Assembly (NCBI GenBank): GCA_020050795.1
Contig: JAGVKD010000005.1
Coordinates: 22,777 to 86,776, forward strand
DNA length: 64,000 bases
DNA from: Candidatus Babeliales bacterium
GTDB lineage: Bacteria > Babelota > Babeliae > Babelales > Vermiphilaceae
Direction of reading: 5' to 3'
Shown: positions 18,025 to 25,592 of the stretch, one piece after another
Layout of the letters: the number at the start of each line of letters is the position of its first letter
How positions within the stretch are numbered: position 1 is the first letter of the stretch
Translations under genes and position numbers: made by a program
Notes under the pieces: model-generated
What the model was told of the DNA's origin: nothing
Databases searched by the model: none
The model's input: the letters and a program-made list of their open reading frames with translations, nothing else

Positions 18025-18429
18025 TTATTTAGATTTGATCAATTTAAGTTGATCCCGTTCTGGATACAAACTTGGGAATCGAAATGATATTGGAATGTGG
18101 GGCATTTGATTGCTTGATCGCATTGACTGAGCAGTTTCTAGCGCAAACCTTTGCAAGATTTGTACTTGAGTCAGTCCCGCTTGCTTCCATTCAACAAATA
18201 GAGAGCATGGATTCTTCAACTCTTCATCAAGCCGTGAATGCAAATTTTGAACTTGCGTCTGTACATAGTCCTGTTGCTCACTTGTATAATCGGAACCTAT
18301 CAGCCATGCAGGGACTATCGCCATAGCTTTACAATAAAAATCCACGCGCGAGGCTGAGGGTTGCTCATCCATTGCAGCAATGCGGTTAAATGATGCTACT
18401 AAAAAAAGCAGCAAAAAATACTTTTTCAT
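18025..18429 (-). CDS. small exported protein, unknown function
   Basis: 134 residues. Signal peptide MKKYFLLLFLVASFNRIAA, predicted cut before 'MDEQPS', so the mature protein would begin Met-Asp-Glu as in many exported proteins here. The rest is mostly helical with two cysteines (FYCKAM, KNPCSLF) and a proline-rich end (HIPISFRFPSLYP). AGGA precedes the ATG; a terminator follows. It lies between the WecA-like gene and infB on the same strand. No family recognised. Confidence 0.7.
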   Translation of the reverse strand: MKKYFLLLFLVASFNRIAAMDEQPSASRVDFYCKAMAIVPAWLIGSDYTSEQQDYVQTQVQNLHSRLDEELKNPCSLFVEWKQAGLTQVQILQRFALETAQSMRSSNQMPHIPISFRFPSLYPERDQLKLIKSK

Positions 18430-18508
18430 GAAACTATCCTGATGATGTAGAAAAAAGGAATTTAAAATTAGACATTGAAAAGATTATCAAAAAAATCTTT
18501 GAGTGCAA

Positions 18509-18534
18509 GAAAAAGTGGGGTTTTTAAGCCCCAC
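18509..18534 (-). terminator. intrinsic terminator of the nusA-infB operon
   Basis: AGTGGGG / CCCCACT stem around TTTTTAAG; the minus strand continues with TTTTTCTTG just after the infB stop at 18547. Confidence 0.85.
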
Positions 18535-18546
18535 TCACATTATTCG

Positions 18547-20568
18547 TTATTTTTTCGGCATATTGATGTAACATTCTGCCGTATCGTCAACTTGCCAGTC
18601 TGTCATGCCATTGACAATGAAACCACACTCAAATCCTGCGTGCGCCTCTTTGACTGTTTTCTTTTCACGCTGAAGGCTCGAAATTTTGCCCTCACCGATC
18701 TTTTGACCTTTACGCAAGCCAACCACATAGCCATCACGAGTGAAGCGCCCGTCGTTGATATATACGCCTGCGATGACACCAATTTTCTTGATATCAAAGA
18801 CACGCAACACTGTTGCAGTACCAATCTTAGTGCGCACCATTTCCACAACTTTATCTTCTTTCCCGCGTTCTTCGAGCGTTTCAAGGAGTTTGTAGATGAT
18901 GTCATAATTTTCGATAGTGACACCGCGATGCTGCGCTAATGTTAGAGCATTGGCTTCAGCCTTTGTGGTGAAGGCGATAATGGTCGATCCTGTATTATAG
19001 GCCAACTCAACATCACTTTCAGTCACATTGCCAACACCTGCAAGCAAAATGTGATAGGGGCGATCTGCTTTTTTGGAAATTTTTTCAATTGCAGCCATCA
19101 ATGCTTCTTGAGAAGAATGCGTATCAGACTTGAGGATAACGTTTGTTGAGCCTTCTTTGGCAGTTGAACCCACAGCAAACGATTTGCGCTCTTCTTTGTC
19201 TGCACGACCTTTTAGATATTCTTCTTTAGAGGTAATCTGAAAGAAATCTCCTGCATCTGGAATATCTTCAAAGCCCGCTATGCGCACCGGCGTTGCTGGA
19301 CCAACTTCTTCAATACGTTTTCCGTATGAATCCACCATAGAAGTTACACGTCCCACAGTTGCGCCACATGAGAAATAATCTCCTGTGCGTACCATGCCAT
19401 GCTGACTCATAATTGTTGCAACAGGGCCGCGACCGCGTTCAACTTCAGACTCAAGAACGTATCCTTTTGCGCCACCTTCTCTGCTTGCGCGCAACTCAAG
19501 CATCTCTGCCTGCAGGTTGATCATTTCAAGCAGTTTGTCGACGCCTTGTCCCGTTTTTGCTGAAATTGGAACCACCATAACTTCACCGCCCCAATCTTCG
19601 GGCAGCAAGTCTTGCTGGGCCAGTTGCTGTTTGACAACATCGATCCGTTTTTCATCAACGCGATCCATTTTGTTCACAGCGGCAATAACAGGAACACCCA
19701 TTTCTTTGATGTGTTTGATCGCCTCAACCGTTTGAGGCATAATGCCGTCATCTGCGGCAATAATCAAAACTGCGATATCTGCAACGCGAACGCCGCGTTG
19801 GCGAATTTTTGGAAAAGCTGCGTGTCCCGGAGTGTCTAAGAAGACAATTTTACCCTGAGGGATTGTTGCTTCATACGCACCGATATGCTGGGTGATGCCG
19901 CCTTTTTCACGGGAAGCAACACGCGTTTTGCGAATGTAATCAAGTAAGCTTGTTTTGCCATGATCAACATGACCAAGAATCACCACAACAGGCGCTCTTG
20001 AGGTTAGCAAGCCTTGGCTTGTAATTTTTTCTTCAACTTTTTCTTTTTGAGTCTCACGCTGCACCGCCTTAATCTCATAAAGATCCGCAAGGCGTTGAAC
20101 CGCTTTGACGTCTATTGTTTGATTTTTTGGTACAACGATACCCCAACGAAGTAATGTTCCAATAATTTCGTTGGCAGATCTACCCATACGCTCTGAAGCG
20201 ACAGCAGGCGTCATCGCCTCTACAACGATCTCGGTCGGCGCAGCAATTGGTTCTTCAACATGCCGCACGGGTCGTTCGTATGGTTTTCTGACAATAGGAG
20301 GTCGGTGAACAGGTCTGGACACACGCTTGACAGTCTGCTTTTGCATTATTTCTTTTGACTTTCTGACTGGTTCTGGTGGTTTTATAGGAGCCGCTTCTTT
20401 TTTCGGCTCTTCTTTTTTACCAAAACGTTTTTTAATAAATGCTAGTGCCTCATCGCTCAGGGCAGACATATGGCTTTTTGCCGCATGTCCCTCTTTTTTT
20501 AGAGCATCGAGAACATCTGTATTTGATATGCCAAGTTGTTTTGCTATTTCATATACTCGCACTGCCAC
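18547..20568 (-). CDS. infB: translation initiation factor IF-2
   Basis: 673 residues, with a GTG start preceded by GTAGG. IF-2 is the GTPase that places initiator tRNA on the ribosome. Visible: an N-terminal helix (VYEIAKQLGISNTDVLDALK), a charged linker (~50-110) shorter than in proteobacteria, a second IF2-N-like unit (~125-165, MGRSANEIIGTLLRWG), then G1 'GHVDHGKTS' (199-207), G3 'DTPGH', G4 'NKMD', G5 'SAKTGQG', and the C-terminal domains ending 'GFECGFIVNGMTDWQVDD'. It lies 40 bases after nusA, the common nusA-infB order, and is closed by a terminator. Confidence 0.97.
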   Translation of the reverse strand: MAVRVYEIAKQLGISNTDVLDALKKEGHAAKSHMSALSDEALAFIKKRFGKKEEPKKEAAPIKPPEPVRKSKEIMQKQTVKRVSRPVHRPPIVRKPYERPVRHVEEPIAAPTEIVVEAMTPAVASERMGRSANEIIGTLLRWGIVVPKNQTIDVKAVQRLADLYEIKAVQRETQKEKVEEKITSQGLLTSRAPVVVILGHVDHGKTSLLDYIRKTRVASREKGGITQHIGAYEATIPQGKIVFLDTPGHAAFPKIRQRGVRVADIAVLIIAADDGIMPQTVEAIKHIKEMGVPVIAAVNKMDRVDEKRIDVVKQQLAQQDLLPEDWGGEVMVVPISAKTGQGVDKLLEMINLQAEMLELRASREGGAKGYVLESEVERGRGPVATIMSQHGMVRTGDYFSCGATVGRVTSMVDSYGKRIEEVGPATPVRIAGFEDIPDAGDFFQITSKEEYLKGRADKEERKSFAVGSTAKEGSTNVILKSDTHSSQEALMAAIEKISKKADRPYHILLAGVGNVTESDVELAYNTGSTIIAFTTKAEANALTLAQHRGVTIENYDIIYKLLETLEERGKEDKVVEMVRTKIGTATVLRVFDIKKIGVIAGVYINDGRFTRDGYVVGLRKGQKIGEGKISSLQREKKTVKEAHAGFECGFIVNGMTDWQVDDTAECYINMPKK

Positions 20569-20608
20569 AAAACCTACTCTGCTTTAGGCACGCCTACGCA
20601 TACCCGGT

Positions 20609-21676
20609 CTAATCAATATCAACTTCTACGTCGTCCGAAGTCGCAAAATCATCGCTGACGTCGCTACCCTCACTCTGCATGAGTTGGATGTCGTATCCTG
20701 TTAGGCGAGATGCAAGAGCAATGTTTTGCCCCATCTTACCGATAGCCAAAGAGCGCTGATCCTCATTCAACCACACCCGAGCAACCGAGCCATTAATCTC
20801 AACTCGATCAATTTGGGCAGGCTTGAGAGCATTTCTAATAAACTCTTCAGTGGTATCGCTCCATGGGATAACGTCGATCTTTTCGCCGCCAAGTTCTTTT
20901 AGAATCGGCTTAATACGACTACCGCCAACACCAACACACGTCCCAACAGGGTCTATGTTTGGATCATTAGAGACGACTACAATTTTTGATTTATAGCCAG
21001 CACGACGAACAATTTTTTTAACTTCAACAAGACTTTCAAACACTTCTGGGATTTCCAACTCAAACAATTTGAGCAAGAAAGCTTCAGATGCGCGATCAAG
21101 AACGAGCTGGTTATCATTGCGTGGTTCAGGAAGAACTTCTTTAAGAAGCGCTCGAACGGAATAACCAACAGTGCACTTGTCGACAGGACTGGTCAGAGAT
21201 CGAGGTAAAAATGCCAATGCGTCATCGATCTTAACAACCGCGCCACCGCGTTCACACTTGTGAATAACACCGTATACGATTTCGCCTTCGCGTGGTTTGA
21301 ATTCATCGTAGACCGCTTTTGCTTCAACGGCACGAATCTTACTTGCGATAACTTGGCGAGCACGCAAAATTTCGATGCGACCAATAGTTCCATCAAAGGG
21401 AACCCATACGTCGTCACCGACATTCAAAGCTTTATCTATGTAACGTGCTTTTTTGAGACTGACCTGCGTCTCTTCGTCTTCAACGGTAGAGACAACTTGC
21501 TTTTTGATCTCAACCAGAACAGCGCCTGATTCAGTATCACGATCGGCTCTCAATGCAAGATCGGGGTACTTTCTTTCATAAGCCGCAAGCATGCCCTCGA
21601 CGATAATCGAGTCCAAAACGGCCTTGTCCAGCCCACGCTCGCGTACTAACTCTTCTATAACTTCTGAAAGATTCAC
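20609..21676 (-). CDS. nusA: transcription elongation/termination factor NusA
   Basis: 356 residues from the GTG at 21676, chosen because it follows AAGGGA and begins the NusA N-terminal domain (VNLSEVIEELVRERGLDKAVLDSIIVEGM); 24 upstream codons are not family-like. Domains in order: N-terminal RNA polymerase-binding domain, S1 (DDVWVPFDGTIGRIE… region to ~190), KH1 (REVRRAGYKSKIVV-like 'IVRRAGYKSKIVVVSND' with 'GTCVGVGGSRIKPI') and KH2 ('SLAIGKMGQNIALASRLTGYDI'). No acidic repeats at the C-terminus beyond a short acidic tail. rimP, usually upstream, is missing; the DnaA-box array stands there instead. Confidence 0.96.
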   Translation of the reverse strand: MNLSEVIEELVRERGLDKAVLDSIIVEGMLAAYERKYPDLALRADRDTESGAVLVEIKKQVVSTVEDEETQVSLKKARYIDKALNVGDDVWVPFDGTIGRIEILRARQVIASKIRAVEAKAVYDEFKPREGEIVYGVIHKCERGGAVVKIDDALAFLPRSLTSPVDKCTVGYSVRALLKEVLPEPRNDNQLVLDRASEAFLLKLFELEIPEVFESLVEVKKIVRRAGYKSKIVVVSNDPNIDPVGTCVGVGGSRIKPILKELGGEKIDVIPWSDTTEEFIRNALKPAQIDRVEINGSVARVWLNEDQRSLAIGKMGQNIALASRLTGYDIQLMQSEGSDVSDDFATSDDVEVDID

Positions 21677-21779
21677 GGGGTCCCTTAACTTGAATAGCCT
21701 GATCGGCAATGTCCGAAATTTGGAGAAATGTCCTAAGAAATACAACAAACCCCTAGCTACTATTGTAAATGGGGCGTTA

Positions 21780-22160
21780 TCAATAGCTTATTATAAATAG
21801 GTTTAATACGCAAGGTGCTCTACAGTCTCTTCTCTTGATGCTTTTCCCTTATTATCTCTTATTAATATATAGATTAAAACTAATAATGAGCGAACGGTTT
21901 TCTGGTGGATAACTCGGGGTGCGCCTGCGCGCAAGTTTCGATTTATCCAGACTATTATGCCAACTGGGGGGTGGTGGATAAGTGGTGGATAACTGGTGGA
22001 TAACTTTTCGTATTTCTTTCAAAATAGGCTCAGAGTGATTCGTTTGGAGGAATCTCATCTGGATGATACGACCTGGAGACTTTTTTCAAAATGGCCACTT
22101 TGGGGGTGTCAAAAGTTATCCACCACTTATCCACCACTTATCCACCACTTATCCACCACC
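21780..22160. other. candidate replication origin: two opposed arrays of DnaA-box-like sites
   Basis: No gene between nusA and the glycosylase. GGTGGATAA occurs at 21903, 21973, 21984 and 21995; TTATCCACC at 22116, 22127, 22138 and 22149; TTATCCAGA at 21943. Within each array the sites are exactly 11 bp apart, about one helical turn. TTATCCACC differs from the classic DnaA box TTATCCACA at the last base. Arms 21971-22008 and 22111-22148 form a 38-bp inverted repeat with one mismatch, around a 102-base spacer. A strongly AT-rich stretch (about 21840-21890) next to the left array could be the unwinding element. dnaA is not in the window. Array seen directly; origin role inferred. Confidence 0.65.
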
Positions 22161-22186
22161 TGGACTTTGGGATCTCTTTTTTGAGG

Positions 22187-22756
22187 TCAGCGAAGATGGC
22201 TATGGGCTTTTTTTATGTCCTCATAGAGGATGGAAAGCTTTGAGGGATTGCGTAATATGTACGCCGGATGGAAGGTGGGAATCAGGAGCGTGTTTTTGAA
22301 CTTGGTAGGCAAGCCTCTCATCTGACTGATCTTGGCCGGATGGCCAAGGAGTCCTTCAAGGGCAACTGCCCCGAGAGTGCAGATCACGTCTGGCTGGATA
22401 ATTTCGATTTGCTTGAAAAGCAGAAGTTCTTTGCAGGTCTTTGCTTCGATTGGCAATGGATTACGATTGTCAGGGGGGCGGCACTTGACCACATTAGTGA
22501 TAAAAACATCTTCACGTCTAATATCGGCCAGCTCCAAAACAGTGGTGAGTAATTTTCCCGAGCGGCCAATGAATGGGCGCCCTTTCAGATCCTCATCCCG
22601 GCCTGGGGCCTCTCCAATGATCATGAGTCGCGCGTCTGGATTGCCTTCACCAAAAACAACATTGATGCGGCCTAATGTGCCGAGTGGGCATTCGATACAT
22701 TTTTTATAGGGTGCGTAGAGTTGCGCAAGAAGCGCCTGTTTTTTTTCTTTAGTCAT
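22187..22756 (-). CDS. family 4 uracil-DNA glycosylase (iron-sulfur type)
   Basis: 189 residues. Removes uracil from DNA, starting base excision repair. Diagnostic parts: 'CIECPLG' (two cluster cysteines near the N-terminus), 'IIGEAPGRDEDLKGRPFIGRSG' (uracil-binding and catalytic loop; E and G residues of family 4), 'VVKCRPPDNR' and 'AKTCKELL' (other two cysteines), and 'PTFHPAYILRNP' with the conserved His. All four 4Fe-4S ligands are there. No clear Shine-Dalgarno before the ATG. It is transcribed toward the candidate origin and ends 30 bases from its last box. Confidence 0.94.
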   Translation of the reverse strand: MTKEKKQALLAQLYAPYKKCIECPLGTLGRINVVFGEGNPDARLMIIGEAPGRDEDLKGRPFIGRSGKLLTTVLELADIRREDVFITNVVKCRPPDNRNPLPIEAKTCKELLLFKQIEIIQPDVICTLGAVALEGLLGHPAKISQMRGLPTKFKNTLLIPTFHPAYILRNPSKLSILYEDIKKAHSHLR

Positions 22757-22806
22757 GGTGGACTAATTATACTACAGGCGCTTCTAAAAGTTTATGGGCT
22801 CTCTAT

Positions 22807-24267
22807 TTAGGAAATAAGATATTGCTTCATGAGGCCGGCCCAATTATTTGACTGAGCAAAGTTTGTTTTCAAGTAGGATGAATGCATTGATCGTTCAGGG
22901 AAATAGATCGAAATGCCTCGTGCGCGTTTTAGATTCTGTCCAACAACAGAAGACATAACGCATGCGGTGATGAGTTTTCGACCTTCTGCCAGTTTTTGTT
23001 TGAGCGTTGTAACGAGCTCTCTGTTTTGCTTGAGGTCAAAGTGCTGCAAGTTTGCTTCTAGGTTTTCATAAAAATGGGCAAGGTCAGTATAAGTTGGTTC
23101 ATCAAAGCATGTGCAGAGCAATTTGTTGCGACTCGCCTTAAGAGCATTTTTAACACTGTTTGCGTTTTGGTACCTCAGGCAGTCGAGCAAGATGCGCGCT
23201 ACCGCATCAACATTTTCTTCTAGAGCGGTGATCTTCGATAGATCCATCGCAGACAGGGTGTAATCGTTTGTCACTTGATTGTAGGTGGTTTGATACACCG
23301 AAACGATGTGATTGCTAAAAGCGGCTGGCGATGGCGAGCCGGTCATGAATGGCGTTAGCACCTGTGAATAGTCCCAACCAGTTCCCAATTCAACTTCTTG
23401 TGAGCTGACCATGAAATCGGCAAATTTTTTGGTGATGTTTGCAATTTCTATCATGGCCATCAAGCATGCATCAAATCCAATCACGCTCAATTTTTTTCCG
23501 CCCAAGAAGTTTGTTGTAATGTAATTTAATGCCCGTTCTAGTTTTTGGTTGGTTAAATAATTGCGCGTTGAATCATCCCAACAGCATCCCCGTTCATCGC
23601 TGTTGATTGATTCCAAGAACCCGATTGAGCGATCAAGGTCATACAAACGAGTTTCTGGATTGTATTCAAAGAAGGTTGATGGGTTGATCACACGTCCGCG
23701 CTCTGGATCCAAACAGCCAGTACCGTGATCCCAGAAGAAGAGTGCATAATTATCTGCAGGATAATCTCTGATTGCCCATTCGCAGCATGAGATAAGAGTT
23801 TGCTCGTCGCCACTATCCATTTGTTGAGTTTTTGGATCGTGAGCATTCACATGATTAACTTTATTTTTTTCAATGTAGTAACGGCGCGTCACTTTAAAAT
23901 TGTTATTTATACGAATATCCAGATGGACAACGACGTTTACATTCTTATTGGACCCTATAGCAGCCATTTGTTTTATGTTCCGGGATGCAAATGAGCGTAA
24001 ATCATTGTCTGCCGCCATATAAATAATTATGGTCCATGCTTTTTTATTGTTTGCGCGTGTGATGTTTGAAGCTGCAATTAAAAGATCAGTATCGAGCTTG
24101 CTGTCTTGTTCAATAAGTGCATCGGGTAACCAGTAGCTTGGAATGTTATTCTGAAGCATCTCCTCAAATGAAACGTCAATATGTGGAGTAACTTGAGAAC
24201 TTGTTACGATTGAATGGGCACTTATCATCAAGAGCAGTGCGCTCAAATAATATATATTTCTTTTCAC
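22807..24267 (-). CDS. exported clostripain-like cysteine protease (peptidase C11)
   Basis: 486 residues, GTG start with a strong GGAGGGAG site. Signal peptide to ~24. The C11 core begins at about 77 ('AWTIIIYMAADNDLRSFA'), and the catalytic dyad is visible: His181 in 'LFFWDHGTG' and Cys268 in 'VIGFDACLMA', with the following 'QEVELGTGWDY' segment typical of clostripain relatives. C11 enzymes cut after Arg or Lys and are often secreted. The C-terminal half (to 'GISIYFPER') is also family-like. A plausible role is degrading host or scavenged protein outside the cell (inference). Confidence 0.92.
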   Translation of the reverse strand: MKRNIYYLSALLLMISAHSIVTSSQVTPHIDVSFEEMLQNNIPSYWLPDALIEQDSKLDTDLLIAASNITRANNKKAWTIIIYMAADNDLRSFASRNIKQMAAIGSNKNVNVVVHLDIRINNNFKVTRRYYIEKNKVNHVNAHDPKTQQMDSGDEQTLISCCEWAIRDYPADNYALFFWDHGTGCLDPERGRVINPSTFFEYNPETRLYDLDRSIGFLESINSDERGCCWDDSTRNYLTNQKLERALNYITTNFLGGKKLSVIGFDACLMAMIEIANITKKFADFMVSSQEVELGTGWDYSQVLTPFMTGSPSPAAFSNHIVSVYQTTYNQVTNDYTLSAMDLSKITALEENVDAVARILLDCLRYQNANSVKNALKASRNKLLCTCFDEPTYTDLAHFYENLEANLQHFDLKQNRELVTTLKQKLAEGRKLITACVMSSVVGQNLKRARGISIYFPERSMHSSYLKTNFAQSNNWAGLMKQYLIS

Positions 24268-24330
24268 GACAATCTCCCTCCTTAAAACATAGGCATATAG
24301 TTGTACTGTACGCGTATTGCCCTGTTTTTA

Positions 24331-25452
24331 TCAAGAATTTGCTTTTTTAGCACCTAGGGAACTGCGTTGTACGAGCCCGAACCAAGCAAGGGCTGCCGTG
24401 AGCCCAAAGCTGAGCTGGAAATCGAGGAAAAAAAGCTGAATGGGATTAACAAGAAGAAAGCAAAAAGTAATCAGACTGAGAATGTGCAGAAAGTGAGAAG
24501 GTCGATTGGCAAAAATACACACCTTATAAAGGAACAGTGTAAAAAATGCGCGCAAGAATGGTGCGCTTGACCAGCTAAACGCAAAATAGAGAATGGTCAG
24601 AAAGAGCAGCGTCCAGTGTTTGAGCGCAAAAGGCAGGGGGCTCCATTGCAACATCATGACCCACAAGAAAACAAACAAAACGAGATGCAATCCTGAGCGC
24701 GCCAGATAATGAGCAAGCCCCCATTGCTTAAAATCTGCGCTGATAGGATCGAGTTCTTTTTTGATACTGCTTCGCTCTCCCAAAAAGAGGGAAGCAAAAA
24801 GAGCATATCCTTGTGGCGAAAGCTTTGTGCGAATCGCTTGGGTCATATTGTCTCTGATGGTATAGAGCCAGCGATCTAAGCTCCAGGCGGGTCGAAAAAC
24901 GCTCAATGGCTCTAGCCGTACCAAAAATGCAGTGCCTGAAATTCCGTTGCGTAATAAATAATCTGCAAAGGATGTTCCCGAATCTTGTTTGACGGTAATG
25001 TGTTCAAGGTGGATAACGTCCCCGACAAGAGCTGATGGCTTTTGTTGCGTATAAAGATGGATGCTGTGATTATTTTTTTTCCAGAAGCCTTTAATTTTTT
25101 GTTTGCTCAACTGCATCGTGAGTCTGTGCTTGATGCGTGCATGGGGCAAATGAGCATAGTCCGTTATTGATCCAACTATTTCCGTGCCTTCTATTGGCGG
25201 CATGGCAGCGAAAATAGGTGCCTTTTGCCAAAAGGAAGTAGCAACGCCCAAAACAAGCGTGCCAAGAATGAGTGGTAATTTTGCTTGTGTGTTGCCAGCA
25301 TAACCGGTCAAGATGATGACGCAGGCAATAGTTGAGATTATAATTGCCATGCCAGGAGCGCTGGATTGTAGCCAGATGCCGGCACCAAGAGAGACTGTCG
25401 GCCAGAAAAAGGGTGGCAGATAGGAGAGGAATTTGAGTGTACTGTTGTGCAT
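24331..25452 (-). CDS. half-length ComEC/Rec2-type competence channel protein
   Basis: 373 residues against ~700-800 for full ComEC. It holds the N-terminal membrane segments, the DUF4131/OB-like periplasmic domain (TEIVGSITDYAHLPHARIKHRL … HLEHITVKQDSGTSFADYLLRNGISGTAF) and the start of the competence domain (LFASLFLGERSSIKKELDPISADFKQWGLAHYLARSGLHLVLFVF), then ends after ~6 membrane helices. The usual later helices and the metallo-beta-lactamase-like nuclease domain are absent, and nothing resembling them is found in the 60 bases before the next gene. AGGGGG precedes the ATG. Either a degraded gene or a short DNA-uptake channel. Confidence 0.8.
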   Translation of the reverse strand: MHNSTLKFLSYLPPFFWPTVSLGAGIWLQSSAPGMAIIISTIACVIILTGYAGNTQAKLPLILGTLVLGVATSFWQKAPIFAAMPPIEGTEIVGSITDYAHLPHARIKHRLTMQLSKQKIKGFWKKNNHSIHLYTQQKPSALVGDVIHLEHITVKQDSGTSFADYLLRNGISGTAFLVRLEPLSVFRPAWSLDRWLYTIRDNMTQAIRTKLSPQGYALFASLFLGERSSIKKELDPISADFKQWGLAHYLARSGLHLVLFVFLWVMMLQWSPLPFALKHWTLLFLTILYFAFSWSSAPFLRAFFTLFLYKVCIFANRPSHFLHILSLITFCFLLVNPIQLFFLDFQLSFGLTAALAWFGLVQRSSLGAKKANS

Positions 25453-25592
25453 GATGCCCCCTAAGAATTATCTTAATTGTAACAAATGCGGTTTTTTTAC
25501 CAATGAAAAAATAATCAAAAACAGTTGTTTTCATTGTTATTATGGCTACTTGCCAGTATCTTTAAACTATAGTGAGTAGGGAGAGTATGAAG

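Noticed and set aside
18475..18939. 154-residue frame on plus
   Set aside because: Antisense to infB, which is certain; no ribosome site or signal.
21971..22157. CRISPR-like look of the TTATCCACC repeats
   Set aside because: Units are 9 bp with 2-bp spacers in exact 11-bp phase and in two opposite directions; no unique spacers and no cas genes.
21996..22299. Open frames with 'TYPPLIHHLSTT' across the repeat array
   Set aside because: Low-complexity translation of the DnaA-box-like repeats, no ribosome site, overlaps the glycosylase gene.
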